This document shows positions 8,397 through 17,364 of a stretch of DNA of 64,000 bases, one piece after another. This DNA is from Mesorhizobium loti (GTDB lineage Bacteria; Pseudomonadota; Alphaproteobacteria; Rhizobiales; Rhizobiaceae). Position 1 is the first letter of the stretch. The number at the start of each line of letters is the position of its first letter. The stretch covers positions 4,221,001 to 4,285,000 of the forward strand of contig CP050293.1 of the NCBI GenBank assembly GCA_014189435.1. Reading direction: 5' to 3'. The notes beneath the pieces were generated by a model, which had not been told where the DNA came from, did not search any database, and was given only the letters and a program-made list of their open reading frames with translations. A program made the translations under genes and the position numbers.

Positions 8397-9263
8397 ATGG
8401 ACGAGAATTCTTCCGCCCGCCTGAAGCGCCGGCTCACGGGCGTCGTCTATCGCATCGGCCTGTTCCTGGCGATGCTGACGATCTGCCTGCCGGGCCTCTG
8501 GATCGTCATCTCGTCGCTGCGGCCGACCGTCGAGATCATGGCCAAGCCGCCGGTGTGGATCCCGCAGGAGATTTCGTTCGACGCCTATGTCGCCATGTTC
8601 TCAGGCATCGGCAAGGGCGGCATCCCTGTCATCGAATATTTCCGCAACTCGCTGATCATCTCGGTGACCTCGACTGTGATTGCGGTGGCCATCGGCATGG
8701 CCGGCGGCTATGCCTTCGCGCGCTACCGCTTCCGCGGCAAATCGAGCGTCTTCCTCGGCCTGATGCTGACGCGCACGGTGCCGGGCATTGCGCTCTCGCT
8801 GCCGCTGTTCTTCCTCTATGTGCGGCTCGGTATCATCGACACGCATTTCGGGCTGATCCTTGCCTATGTCGCGCTCAACGTGCCGTTCACGATCTGGCTG
8901 ATCGACGGCTTCTTCCGTCAGGTGCCCAAGGATCTCGCGGAGGCGGCGCAGATCGACGGCTGCACGCGCTGGCAGGCGTTCTGGCAGGTCGAGTTCCCGC
9001 TTGCCGGGCCGGGCATCGCGTCGGCGGCGATCTTTGCCTTCCTGACCTGCTGGAACGAGTTCGCGCTGGCCTCGCAACTGACCCGTTCGGTGAGCGCCAA
9101 GACGCTGCCGGTCGGACTGCTCGACTACACGGCCGAGTTCACCATCGACTGGCGCGGCATGTGCGCGCTTGCCGTGGTGATGATCATTCCGGCGCTCACC
9201 CTCACCTACATCGTCCAGAAACACCTTGTCGGCGGCCTGACCTCCGGCGCGGTGAAAGGCTGA
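8397..9263 (+). CDS. Carbohydrate ABC transporter permease (MalG/UgpE type)
   Basis: The 288-residue second membrane subunit has a first helix at about residues 20-40 (IGLFLAMLTICLPGLWIVIS) and an EAA loop EAAQIDGCTRWQAFWQVEFPL. Its C-terminus FTIDWRGMCALAVVMIIPALTL is typical of MalG-type subunits. It would pair with the permease at 7498-8394. The start ATG at 8397 is two bases beyond the upstream stop, indicating translational coupling. Confidence 0.93.
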   Translation: MDENSSARLKRRLTGVVYRIGLFLAMLTICLPGLWIVISSLRPTVEIMAKPPVWIPQEISFDAYVAMFSGIGKGGIPVIEYFRNSLIISVTSTVIAVAIGMAGGYAFARYRFRGKSSVFLGLMLTRTVPGIALSLPLFFLYVRLGIIDTHFGLILAYVALNVPFTIWLIDGFFRQVPKDLAEAAQIDGCTRWQAFWQVEFPLAGPGIASAAIFAFLTCWNEFALASQLTRSVSAKTLPVGLLDYTAEFTIDWRGMCALAVVMIIPALTLTYIVQKHLVGGLTSGAVKG

Positions 9264-9267
9264 TACC

Positions 9268-10365
9268 ATGGCAACCGTTACCCTCACCAAGCTGACCAAG
9301 CGATACGGCAACATCGGGATCGTGCACGGCATCGATCTCGACATCGCCGACCGCGAATTCATCGCGCTGGTCGGCCCGTCCGGCTGCGGCAAATCGACGA
9401 CGCTGCGCATGATCGCCGGGCTGGAAGAGATCAGCGCCGGCTCGATCGAGATCGGCGGGCGCGTCGTCAACGACCTGCCGCCACGCTCACGCAACATCTC
9501 GATGGTGTTCCAGTCCTACGCGCTCTACCCACACATGACGGTGCGCGAGAATCTCGGCTTTTCCCTGAAGATCGCAGGTGCCGCTAAGGAAGACATGGAG
9601 CGCCGCGTCGCCGAGGCCTCGGCCATCCTCGGCCTCGACACGCTGCTCGACCGCCGCCCGTCGCAACTGTCGGGCGGCCAGCGCCAGCGCGTTGCCATGG
9701 GCCGCGCCATCGTGCGCGACCCCGATGTGTTCCTGTTCGACGAACCGCTTTCCAACCTCGACGCCAAGCTCAGAACGCAGATGCGCACCGAGATCAAGAA
9801 ACTGCACGCCAAGGTGCAGTCGACGGTGATCTACGTCACCCATGACCAGGTCGAGGCGATGACGCTGGCCGACCGCATCGTCATCATGCGCGACGGCCAT
9901 ATCGAACAGGTCGGCACGCCTGACGAGGTGTTCCGGCGGCCGGTGACGCGCTTCGTCGCCGGCTTCATCGGCTCGCCGCCGATGAATTTGCACGAGGCGA
10001 CGATCGACGATGGCCAGATGGTTTTCGCCAGCGGCGAGAAGTTACCCTTGCCCGGCCAGTTCAAGGCCAATGTCGCGACCGGCGACAAGATCGTGTTCGG
10101 GCTGCGGCCGGACGACATCTATCCGACCGGCCATGGCATCAGCTCCGGGGGTGCTGCCGACGTACACCAGATCGAACTGCCGATCACGGTGACCGAACCG
10201 CTCGGCAACGAGACGCTGGTGTTCGTCGAATTCAACGGCACCGACTGGGTGTCGCGCATGCTGAACCCGAGGCCATTGAGGCCGGGCGAGCGGGTCGCCA
10301 TGAGCCTCGACATGTCGCAGGCGCATCTGTTTGCCACCGAGACCGGAAAGACGTTGCGGAGCTGA
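9268..10365 (+). CDS. Carbohydrate ABC transporter ATPase (UgpC/MalK type)
   Basis: This 365-residue protein carries Walker A GPSGCGKS (36-43), Q-loop FQSYALYPHMTV, signature LSGGQRQRVAMGRA, Walker B VFLFDEPLSNLDAKLR and H-loop YVTHDQVEAMTL. A C-terminal TOBE-like domain runs from about residue 240, including a FGLRPDDIYPTG segment. It is the energy-coupling subunit of the importer. It starts four bases after the second permease and is followed five bases later by the enolase-superfamily gene. Confidence 0.95.
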   Translation: MATVTLTKLTKRYGNIGIVHGIDLDIADREFIALVGPSGCGKSTTLRMIAGLEEISAGSIEIGGRVVNDLPPRSRNISMVFQSYALYPHMTVRENLGFSLKIAGAAKEDMERRVAEASAILGLDTLLDRRPSQLSGGQRQRVAMGRAIVRDPDVFLFDEPLSNLDAKLRTQMRTEIKKLHAKVQSTVIYVTHDQVEAMTLADRIVIMRDGHIEQVGTPDEVFRRPVTRFVAGFIGSPPMNLHEATIDDGQMVFASGEKLPLPGQFKANVATGDKIVFGLRPDDIYPTGHGISSGGAADVHQIELPITVTEPLGNETLVFVEFNGTDWVSRMLNPRPLRPGERVAMSLDMSQAHLFATETGKTLRS

Positions 10366-10370
10366 TCGAC

Positions 10371-11492
10371 ATGGCCAGAATCGAGAAAGTCGAGCTGCGG
10401 ATGGTGGACCTCGTGCCCAAGGTCAAGCGCACCGACGCCATCCAGAGCTTCGTCAGCCAGGAAACGCCGATCGTCACCATCACCGATTCCGACGGCGCGG
10501 TCGGCACCGGCTACAGCTACACGATCGGCACCGGCGGTTCGTCGGTGATGCGGCTGCTCTCGGACCATCTGGTGCCGCGCCTGATCGGCCGCGACCCCGA
10601 TAGGATCGAGGCGATCTGGCACGATCTCGAATTCGCCACCCATGCCACGACGATCGGCGCCATCACCGCCATCGCCATCGCCGCGATCGATACCGCACTG
10701 TGGGACCTGCGGGCGAAGAAGCAGAACCTGCCTTTGTGGAAGCTGGCGGGCGGCGCCAAGGACCGCTGCCCGCTCTACACGACCGAGGGCGGCTGGCTGC
10801 ACATCGAGACGCAGGCGCTGGTCGACGATGCGCTGGCCGCCAAGGCCAAGGGTTTTCGCGGTTCGAAGGTGAAGATCGGCAGGCCGCACGGTTCGGAGGA
10901 TCTTGCCCGCCTGTCGGCGGTGCGCAAGGCGGTCGGCGACGGCTACGAAATCATGACCGACGCCAATCAGGGGTTTTCAGTCGACGAGGCGATCCGGCGC
11001 GCGGCGAGGCTGCGCGAACTCGACCTCGCCTGGATCGAGGAGCCGCTGCCGGCCGACGATATCGACGGGCATGTGCGCCTGTCGAACTCGACGCCGACGC
11101 CGATCGCGATCGGCGAGTCGCTCTATTCCATCCGTCACTTCCGCGAATACATGCAGAAGGGCGCTTGCTCGATCGTGCAGGTCGATGTCGGCCGCATCGG
11201 CGGCATCACGCCCTGGCTCAAGATCGCGCATGCGGCGGAAGCCTTCGACATTCCGGTCTGTCCGCATTTCCTGATGGAGCTGCATGTCAGCCTGACTTGC
11301 GCTGTTCAGAACGGCCGATATGTCGAGTACATTCCGCAGCTCGACCAGTTGACCGGCAAGCGCATGCGCATCGAAGATGGCCAGGCGCTGGCGCCCGACG
11401 AACCGGGCATCGGCATCGACTGGGACTGGGACGCGGTCAAGGCCATGAGCATCGCCGAATTCACCACGGTGATCACGAAACAGGGGAACTGA
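10371..11492 (+). CDS. Mandelate racemase/muconate lactonizing enzyme family acid-sugar dehydratase
   Basis: This 373-residue enolase-superfamily protein (COG4948) has the catalytic set in order: KxK (SKVKIG), the metal ligands in DANQGF, IEEPL and GESL, and a late CPHF histidine. This is the mandelate-racemase subgroup pattern. The family abstracts the proton alpha to a carboxylate and, in sugar operons, usually dehydrates aldonic or aldaric acids to 2-keto-3-deoxy acids. It immediately follows the importer ATPase and is two bases before the mutarotase-like gene. Dehydration of the acid released by a neighbouring lactonase is the preferred inference; the exact sugar acid is unknown. Confidence 0.88.
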   Translation: MARIEKVELRMVDLVPKVKRTDAIQSFVSQETPIVTITDSDGAVGTGYSYTIGTGGSSVMRLLSDHLVPRLIGRDPDRIEAIWHDLEFATHATTIGAITAIAIAAIDTALWDLRAKKQNLPLWKLAGGAKDRCPLYTTEGGWLHIETQALVDDALAAKAKGFRGSKVKIGRPHGSEDLARLSAVRKAVGDGYEIMTDANQGFSVDEAIRRAARLRELDLAWIEEPLPADDIDGHVRLSNSTPTPIAIGESLYSIRHFREYMQKGACSIVQVDVGRIGGITPWLKIAHAAEAFDIPVCPHFLMELHVSLTCAVQNGRYVEYIPQLDQLTGKRMRIEDGQALAPDEPGIGIDWDWDAVKAMSIAEFTTVITKQGN

Positions 11493-11493
11493 T

Positions 11494-11823
11494 ATGCAGC
11501 GGATGGGTATGGTTCTGGGGCTGAAGCCGGAAAAAGTCGAGGAGTATGTCCGCCTCCATGCCACCGTCTGGCCCGACGTGCTGACCATGATCTCGGCCTG
11601 CAACATCAAGAACTACTCGATCTACCTGAAGCGGCCGGAGAACCTGCTGTTCAGCACTTTCGAATACCACGGCACCGACTACCAAGCCGACATGGCCAAG
11701 ATGGCGGCCGACCCGAAGACGCAGGAATGGTGGGCCGTCTGCATGCCTTGCCAGGAGCCGCTGGCGACGCGCAAGGAGGGCGAATGGTGGGCCGAGATGG
11801 ATGAAGTCTTCCATCATGACTGA
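11494..11823 (+). CDS. L-rhamnose mutarotase family protein
   Basis: This 109-residue alpha/beta-barrel protein matches the RhaM family: MQRMGMVLGLKPEKVEEYVRLHATVWPDVL, a central ISACNIKNYSIYL strand, and WWAVCMPCQEPL with the paired tryptophans. These small enzymes interconvert the alpha and beta anomers of deoxy-hexoses such as L-rhamnose or L-fucose. Its presence argues that the imported compound, or an early intermediate, is a free reducing sugar. It is tightly packed between the dehydratase and the Gfo/Idh/MocA gene, overlapping the latter by eight bases. Confidence 0.88.
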   Translation: MQRMGMVLGLKPEKVEEYVRLHATVWPDVLTMISACNIKNYSIYLKRPENLLFSTFEYHGTDYQADMAKMAADPKTQEWWAVCMPCQEPLATRKEGEWWAEMDEVFHHD

Positions 11824-12892
11824 AGGCGGTTTCGACCCTGCCTTGCTCGTCCAGTCCTGGCCCAAGCCCGCGAAACCCAGGCCGATCGTCACCTTCGGCG
11901 CGGGATCGATCGTCGGCGACGCGCATTTCCCCGCCTATAGGAAGGCGGGCTTTCCGGTCGCCGGCCTTTACGATCCGGATCATGCCCGGGCTGAAAAACT
12001 GGCCGGCCAATGGGGTGTGACAGCTTTTCGCTCGGCCGAGGAGGCTGCTGCCGTCGAGGGGGCGATCTTCGACCTTGCCACGCCGCCGTCGCGTCATGCC
12101 GATGTGCTGAAATCCCTGCCCGACGGCGCGGTCGCGCTGATCCAGAAGCCGATGGGCAGCAACCTTGCCGAGGCGACCGCGATCCTCGAGATCTGCCGTG
12201 CCAAAAAGCTCCACGCGGCGGTGAACTTCCAGTTGCGCTTCGCGCCGATGATGCTGGCGCTCAAAGACGCCATCGGCAAGGGCTGGCTCGGCGAGATCGT
12301 CGACTTCGACGCCTGGCTGGCGCTGGCGACGCCGTGGGAGCTTTGGGAGTTCCTGCTCAAGGCGCCGCGCGTCGAGATCGCCATGCATTCGATCCACTAT
12401 CTCGACCTGATCAGGCAATTGCTTGGCGACCCCAGAGGTGTCCACGCCAAGACGCTCGGCCACCCCAATCACAAGGTGGCGCAGACGCGCACCAGCGCCA
12501 TCCTCGACTATGGCGACACCCTGCGTTGCGCCCTGTCGATCAACCACGACCACAAATTCGGCCGCCGGCACCAGGCCTGCGAGTTCCGCATCTGCGGCAC
12601 AGAGGGTGCCGCCTACCTCAAGCTGGGTCTCAATCTCGACTATCCCACAGGCGAACCGGATATTCTGGAAATCTTTCCGAAGGGCGGGACGGATTGGATT
12701 GCTGTACCGCTTGCCGGCGAGTGGTTTCCCGACGCCTTTGTCGGCCGCATGGCCAATGTCCAGCGCTTTGCCGCTGGCGAAGATGCTACGCTGATAAGCC
12801 CCGCCGAGGATGCGTGGGGCACGATGGCGCTGGTCGAGGCGGCGTATCAGTCAAGTGCGGCACCGGCGACGCCGATCGCGGAAAGACCCTGA
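11816..12892 (+). CDS. Gfo/Idh/MocA family oxidoreductase
   Basis: This 358-residue NAD(P)-dependent dehydrogenase is of the glucose-fructose oxidoreductase/inositol dehydrogenase family. The N-terminal Rossmann motif is [16 protein letters not shown], and the family EKP-like motif appears as IQKPMG. The start at 11816 (ATGACTGA) overlaps the mutarotase stop and is preferred to 11801. Such enzymes oxidise a sugar hydroxyl or the anomeric carbon, so this is the best candidate in the cluster for oxidising the mutarotated sugar to its lactone. The start codon of the MaoC gene overlaps its stop codon. Confidence 0.85.
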   Translation: MTEGGFDPALLVQSWPKPAKPRPIVTFGAGSIVGDAHFPAYRKAGFPVAGLYDPDHARAEKLAGQWGVTAFRSAEEAAAVEGAIFDLATPPSRHADVLKSLPDGAVALIQKPMGSNLAEATAILEICRAKKLHAAVNFQLRFAPMMLALKDAIGKGWLGEIVDFDAWLALATPWELWEFLLKAPRVEIAMHSIHYLDLIRQLLGDPRGVHAKTLGHPNHKVAQTRTSAILDYGDTLRCALSINHDHKFGRRHQACEFRICGTEGAAYLKLGLNLDYPTGEPDILEIFPKGGTDWIAVPLAGEWFPDAFVGRMANVQRFAAGEDATLISPAEDAWGTMALVEAAYQSSAAPATPIAERP

Positions 12893-13344
12893 TGGAACAG
12901 ATCCAGTATTTCGAGGACTATGAGATCGGCGCGTCGCGCCTGACCAGCGGCCGCACCATCACCGAGACCGACTTCATCGTCCATGCCGGGCACACCGGCG
13001 ATTTCTTTCCGCACCACATGGACGCCGAATATATGAAGACGACGCCGTTCGGCCAGCGCATCGCGCACGGCACGCTGGTGTTCTCGGTCGGCATCGGGCT
13101 GACGGCAAGCATCGTCAATCCCGTCGCCTTTTCCTATGGTTATGACCGGTTGCGCTTCATCAAGCCGGTGTTCATCGGCGACACGATCCGCACCCGCACC
13201 ACCATCGCGGCCAGGGAGGACGATCCCAAGCGGCCGGGTTCGGGACGGGTGATCGAGCGCTGCGAGGTGATCAACCAGCGCGGCGAAGTGGTGCTCGCGG
13301 CAGACCACATCTACATCGTCGAGCGCAGGCCGGTACAAGGCTGA
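12892..13344 (+). CDS. MaoC family dehydratase
   Basis: This 150-residue hot-dog hydratase has an intact active site: D37 and H42 in [10 protein letters not shown] (D-x4-H) and His59-Gly60 in IAHGTLVFS. Such proteins hydrate or dehydrate (R)-hydroxyacyl/enoyl-CoA-type substrates. It shares a nearly identical central segment ([17 protein letters not shown]) with the degenerate MaoC-like protein at 1279-1830. The pair may act together, or on related substrates. It ends the plus-strand operon, and the convergent phosphonate operon ends 15 bp away. Confidence 0.9.
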   Translation: MEQIQYFEDYEIGASRLTSGRTITETDFIVHAGHTGDFFPHHMDAEYMKTTPFGQRIAHGTLVFSVGIGLTASIVNPVAFSYGYDRLRFIKPVFIGDTIRTRTTIAAREDDPKRPGSGRVIERCEVINQRGEVVLAADHIYIVERRPVQG

Positions 13345-13359
13345 GACAGGGGCCGTTTC

Positions 13360-14157
13360 CTATGCGCCGGTAGCTCGCTTGGTGATGCGTTCCAGCCCAA
13401 GCAGCAGGGCCAGCGTCGCCACGACCAGGATCATGGTGAGTGCCGCACCGGCAAAGATGTCGCCGCGATCGGTGAGGCTGAAGATCGAGACCGGCAGTGT
13501 CACCCAACCCGGCGGGTAGACCATGACGGTGGCGCCAAGCTCACCCATGGACAGCGCGAAGCTGAGGCCGAAGGCGGCGACGAGATAGGGGGCGAGCAAC
13601 GGCAGCGTGACATGCCAGAGCCGGTAAGCCGGCCGCGCGCCGAGGCTTGACGCCACCTGTTCGAAGTCGGGTGACAGCCGTGCCAGCCCGGCCGAGACAT
13701 TGCCAAAGGTGAAAGCCGAGATCAGCACGAAATGCGCGATCATGACGATCGCGATCGTACCGTTGAGCAGCAGCGGTGGATGGCTGAACGCAACCAGCAA
13801 GCCAAGGCCGACGGACACCGAAGGCACCGCACTTGGGATGAAGAACAAGAGGCCGAGCAAGCGCCGCAAGGCATGACCCTGGAGGCGCAGCGACAGTGCC
13901 GCCCAGGTGCCGCTGACCAGCGCCAGTGCGCTGGCCAGGAAACCGGTGATCAGGCTCGCCTTCACCGCGTTCCACGCCGAACCTCGAACGACGTCGGTAT
14001 AATGCTCTGTCGTCAGGCCGTTGGGCAGCACGCCGTTCCACTGGTCGGCAAGACTGGACAAGAGGATGACCGCGAGCGGCGCCAGGAACAGCACGCCAAA
14101 CAGCAGCGCGAAAAGCACCCACAGGACAAGACGACCGGAGCGCGACCAGACCAGCAT
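13360..14157 (-). CDS. 2-aminoethylphosphonate-type ABC transporter permease, second subunit
   Basis: This 265-residue membrane protein starts MLVWSRSGRLVLWVLFALLFG. It is of the PotC/FbpB single-domain type, with an EAA-like loop (QVASSLGARPAYRLWHVTLPLLAPY). It is the last gene of the phosphonate transport unit, two bases after the first permease. A much longer open frame upstream (to 14961) is an out-of-frame shadow of the first permease. The 2-aminoethylphosphonate assignment (PhnV-like) rests on the adjacent PhnW/PhnY/PhnA genes, not on residues in this protein. Confidence 0.85.
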   Translation of the reverse strand: MLVWSRSGRLVLWVLFALLFGVLFLAPLAVILLSSLADQWNGVLPNGLTTEHYTDVVRGSAWNAVKASLITGFLASALALVSGTWAALSLRLQGHALRRLLGLLFFIPSAVPSVSVGLGLLVAFSHPPLLLNGTIAIVMIAHFVLISAFTFGNVSAGLARLSPDFEQVASSLGARPAYRLWHVTLPLLAPYLVAAFGLSFALSMGELGATVMVYPPGWVTLPVSIFSLTDRGDIFAGAALTMILVVATLALLLGLERITKRATGA

Positions 14158-14159
14158 GG

Positions 14160-15017
14160 CTAGGCTCCCAACCGGCCGGCGGCGAAGCGGTAGAGGCCGA
14201 ACAGGCCGAGCGACAGCGCGATGTTGATCATGGCGATGATGCAGGCGACCTGATAGGCCGATTCCTGGATCGCCTTGCCATAGATCAGCAGCGGCAGGGT
14301 GATGACGCCCTTGGCGCCGATGAACAGCACGATGCCGAATTCGTTGACGGTCAAAAGCAGGCAGAGGCTGCCGCCGGCGATGAGTGCCGGGATTGCCGCC
14401 GGCAGGATGACCTGGCGGACGATGCGAAACGGCCGCGCGCCGAGCACGCTTGCCGCTTCGATCTGACCACGGTCGACCAATGAGAAGGCCGCAAGCAGCG
14501 GCCGCAGGATGAAGGGTGTGTAGACAGTGACCTCGGCCAGGATCACGCCCCACGCCGAATAGAGGAAATCGACGGGCGGCAGCGGCAGCGAAAAGGTCTC
14601 CATCAGCCCGGCATTGAGCATGCCGGCGGAGCCGTAGAGGAAGGTGAAGGCAAGCGTCACCAGGAATGTCGGCAGCGCGATGAAGGTATCGATCAGCCGG
14701 GCGATGAAGCCGCTGCCGGGGAACGGCACGAAGGCCAGGATCAGCGCCAGCACGAGACCGACAATCAGGCATCCGGCTGTCGCCGCGACCGAGATCGACA
14801 CGGTGTTGATCAGCGCGTTGAGGAAGAAGCGCGAATGCAGCACCCGGATCACTTCGGCGAAATTGGCGACGCCGCTGTCGTCGAGGAAGGCTTGGCGGGC
14901 AATCAGCGCCAGCGGGTAGAAGAACAGCAGCGCCAGCAGCGCCGCCGGCGGTACGATCCACAATTTTCCCGACGAGAACTTCATCGTCGGCGCACGGATG
15001 GCGACGGCCTCAGACAC
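14160..15017 (-). CDS. 2-aminoethylphosphonate-type ABC transporter permease, first subunit
   Basis: This 285-residue protein of the PotB/PhnU type has a first membrane segment LWIVPPAALLALLFFYPLALI and an EAA loop EAASVLGARPFRIVRQVILPAA. The GTG at 15017 is chosen because GGAAG lies six bases upstream and it overlaps the ATPase stop codon (GTGTCTGA). The ATG at 14984 has no ribosome-binding site. It should form a heterodimer with the following permease. Confidence 0.83.
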   Translation of the reverse strand: MSEAVAIRAPTMKFSSGKLWIVPPAALLALLFFYPLALIARQAFLDDSGVANFAEVIRVLHSRFFLNALINTVSISVAATAGCLIVGLVLALILAFVPFPGSGFIARLIDTFIALPTFLVTLAFTFLYGSAGMLNAGLMETFSLPLPPVDFLYSAWGVILAEVTVYTPFILRPLLAAFSLVDRGQIEAASVLGARPFRIVRQVILPAAIPALIAGGSLCLLLTVNEFGIVLFIGAKGVITLPLLIYGKAIQESAYQVACIIAMINIALSLGLFGLYRFAAGRLGA

Positions 15018-15369
15018 CGGAATCTTCCGAAAGGAGCGAGGTGTCGGCGGGCGCGAAAAACAGCGGCACCTTGGTGCCGGGTTCGGGCAAGGCGATCGGC
15101 AGCCTGGTCGCCGAGACACGCACAGGCGTGCCGTCGACATCAAGTACGAGGTGGGTCAGTTCGCCCTGCCAGTGCACTTCCCGGAGCGTGCCGACGATGC
15201 GGTTGGTATGGTCGATGTCGGCGGTCAGGCTCAGATGCTGCGGCCTGATGCAGAGCAGGCTCTTGTCGCCGGCCTTCTCGTCGCGGCCCGCGCCGGTGAG
15301 CAGCGCGTCGCCATGCCTTGCCGTGGCAAATCCCTTCGAGCCTACGGCCTCGGCAATCGTTACCGGCAA
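15010..15369 (-). pseudogene. C-terminal TOBE part of the phosphonate ABC ATPase, out of frame with the rest
   Basis: This frame encodes about 120 residues ([54 protein letters not shown]). That is the expected C-terminal regulatory domain of a PotA/PhnT-like ATPase. It continues exactly where the nucleotide-binding domain stops, but in the -1 frame. Re-reading one T in the CCTTTGCC run (about 15369-15374) would join the two as [10 protein letters not shown]. It could be translated separately from a TTG at 15369. More likely it reflects a one-base deletion or a sequence error. Confidence 0.75.
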
Positions 15370-16154
15370 AGGTTGGCGCGACCGAGGAACTCGGCCGTAA
15401 AACGGTTTGGCGGGCGGCGGTAGAGTTCGGTCGTCGGTCCATGCGAGCAGACCCTGCCGTCGCGCATGATGGCGATCTTGTCGGCCAGCGTCAGCGCCTC
15501 GGTCTGGTCATGGGTGACATAGAGGATCGTCAGGCCCGGCAGGCTGTGGTGCAGCCGGGCAATCTCCTCGACCATGTTGCGGCGGATCTGCGCGTCGAGC
15601 GCCGAAAGCGGCTCGTCGAGCAGGAGCACGCGCGGCCGCACCGCCAGAGCGCGTGCAATCGCGACGCGCTGCTGCTGGCCGCCCGAAAGCTCGCGCGGAT
15701 AACGCCTGGCGTAGGCCGACATGCCGACCGTGCCGAGCGCATCCTTGATCCGTTCGCCGATCAGCGCCTTGTCGGCGCCTTGCGCTCTGAGGCCGAAGGC
15801 GACGTTGTCCTCGACCCGCATATGCGGAAACAGTGCGTAGTTCTGCACCACCATGCCGAGGCCGCGTTCATAAGGCGGCAGGTCGGTCACATCGGTGGCG
15901 CCGATGCGGATGCGACCACTTGCAGGCCGCACGAAGCCGGCCACGGCGCGCAGGGCGGTGGTCTTGCCGGAGCCGGACGGGCCGATCATCGCCAGGATTT
16001 CGCCCGGCGCGATATCCAGGGTCAGCGGATGCAGGACGACATGTGCGCCATAGGCGACGCTGACCTTGTCGAAATGGACGTTGGAGCCGGCGCCGCGAAC
16101 CTTCGCGGCGTCGATGTCCATGACACTGGTACCAGTAAAGGCTGCGGCCGACAT
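15360..16154 (-). CDS. 2-aminoethylphosphonate-type ABC transporter ATPase, nucleotide-binding part (frameshifted gene)
   Basis: These 264 residues hold a complete ATPase core: Walker A GPSGSGKT (58-65), Q-loop [11 protein letters not shown], signature [10 protein letters not shown] (156 on), Walker [12 protein letters not shown] (177 on) and H-loop YVTHDQTEA. The reading frame ends prematurely at FLGRANLCR, just where the TOBE domain should begin, while that domain follows in another frame (15010-15369). The ATG at 16154 has GGAGG eight bases upstream. If the deletion is real, the transporter may lack its regulatory domain but could keep ATPase activity. It starts 29 bp after the binding-protein gene. 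Confidence 0.85.
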   Translation of the reverse strand: MSAAAFTGTSVMDIDAAKVRGAGSNVHFDKVSVAYGAHVVLHPLTLDIAPGEILAMIGPSGSGKTTALRAVAGFVRPASGRIRIGATDVTDLPPYERGLGMVVQNYALFPHMRVEDNVAFGLRAQGADKALIGERIKDALGTVGMSAYARRYPRELSGGQQQRVAIARALAVRPRVLLLDEPLSALDAQIRRNMVEEIARLHHSLPGLTILYVTHDQTEALTLADKIAIMRDGRVCSHGPTTELYRRPPNRFTAEFLGRANLCR

Positions 16155-16183
16155 GGCGTGGTCCTCCAGGTTTCCCTTGCGGA

Positions 16184-17215
16184 TCAACTTCCGGTCGCTT
16201 CGTTCCAGCGCTTGACGTAGTCGGGGAGCTTGCTCAGTGCGTCGTCCCAGTTCGGCGACCATATCTTCACGCCCTTCATCGCATCCTGCGCCTTGGCGAA
16301 GTTGGCGTCGGATGGCGTCACGTCCTTGCGCGCCGGCATGCCGAGCGCAACGGAGCTGATGCTCGACTGCGCTTCCTTGGAGAGCAGGAAGTCGATCAGC
16401 TTCTTGCCATTGTCGGCGTTGGGCGCACCGGTGACCAGGCCGATTTCATAGGGCAGCGCGAAGGTGGAGCGCACGCCGTCTGGCCCAGCCGGCCAGAACA
16501 CCTTGATGTTGGGATTGTCGGCCATCTGCGACAGGTTCATCTGCAGATCGCCATTGGCGACATGCAGTTCGCCCTTGTTGACCAGAGCGGTCAGCTTGCC
16601 GGTCGAGGCGGACGGGCCGACATTGTTGTCCTGCAGCTTTTTCATGAAGTCGAAGCCGGCATCCTCGCCGCCAAAGGCGTGGATCACCTGCAGCATGACG
16701 GCGGTGCCGTCACCGGCCTGGCCGGGGGTCGAGTACTGGATCTTGCCCTTGAACTTCGGGTCGAGCAGATCGTTGTAAGCCTTCGGCGCCTCCGACAGGA
16801 CGGCGCTGTTGTAGATGAAATTCATGTAGTTGTTGACCAGCGGCCGGTACTTGTCGGTGCCGCCATCGATCTGGTCCGCCGCTTCCGGCTTGTAATCCTG
16901 CAGCAGCCCGTCAGCGGCGGCGCGCTGCACGAAGGGCGGCAAGGTCACCAGGACGTCGGCCTGCGGGTTCGACTTCTCCTTGGCGACGCGCTCGACGACA
17001 CCGCCCGAGCCTGCCTCGATGTACTGCACGGTGATGCCGGTAGCCTTGGTGAAGGCGGCGAATTCGGTCTCGAACCAGCTGCCATTGCCGTCATGCAGGC
17101 CGTCGGCGGAATAGATGGTGACGACGCCGTCGGCAAGCGCCGGTCCAATAAGAGCCGAGGACGCCAACAGCGACGCGGCGAAGGCCATAGCTACGGTTGC
17201 ATTGCGCGATTTCAT
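16184..17215 (-). CDS. 2-aminoethylphosphonate-type ABC transporter substrate-binding protein
   Basis: This 343-residue periplasmic protein has a signal peptide cleaved after about residue 28 (GPALA-DGVV). The mature part is of the iron/AEP-binding type ([63 protein letters not shown]). The ATG at 17215 has GGGGA upstream. Its position between the phosphonate catabolic genes and the ATPase/permeases supports 2-aminoethylphosphonate or a close relative as the ligand (PhnS-like). A 139-bp gap with its own conserved motif separates it from the upstream dehydrogenase gene, suggesting a separate promoter. Confidence 0.85.
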   Translation of the reverse strand: MKSRNATVAMAFAASLLASSALIGPALADGVVTIYSADGLHDGNGSWFETEFAAFTKATGITVQYIEAGSGGVVERVAKEKSNPQADVLVTLPPFVQRAAADGLLQDYKPEAADQIDGGTDKYRPLVNNYMNFIYNSAVLSEAPKAYNDLLDPKFKGKIQYSTPGQAGDGTAVMLQVIHAFGGEDAGFDFMKKLQDNNVGPSASTGKLTALVNKGELHVANGDLQMNLSQMADNPNIKVFWPAGPDGVRSTFALPYEIGLVTGAPNADNGKKLIDFLLSKEAQSSISSVALGMPARKDVTPSDANFAKAQDAMKGVKIWSPNWDDALSKLPDYVKRWNEATGS

Positions 17216-17343
17216 GATCAGTTCCCCTGTGATTGTTGGCACATTCTGCGATGCACTGCGGCGATCTCGACTGTGGGCCGGAGGCTCATGCGGCGCCGTT
17301 CGATCTCGTCGTTGTGGCAACTCTGGGGATTGGCGATCGATAA

Positions 17344-17364
17344 GTAAAATCTATTTATTTTATG
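17344..17364. promoter_or_regulatory. Candidate phosphonate-operon regulatory box upstream of the binding-protein gene
   Basis: GTAAAATCTATTTATTTTAT contains a perfect TAAAAT-N6-ATTTTA inverted repeat. It shares GTAAAATC and TTATTTTA elements with boxes upstream of the PhnW and Na/Pi transporter genes. It lies about 130 bp upstream of the binding-protein start and overlaps the frameshifted tail of the dehydrogenase reading frame. It is possibly a binding site of the LysR regulator at 26094-26963. Confidence 0.4.

Noticed and set aside
12010..13344. 444-residue plus-strand frame spanning the oxidoreductase and MaoC genes
   Set aside because: Its first two thirds are an out-of-frame reading of the Gfo/Idh/MocA gene; the MaoC part is real from 12892, where the start overlaps the upstream stop.
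15360..15376. Programmed ribosomal frameshift in the phosphonate ATPase
   Set aside because: The local sequence lacks a standard slippery heptamer in the correct frame and no pseudoknot is evident; an indel or sequence error is simpler.
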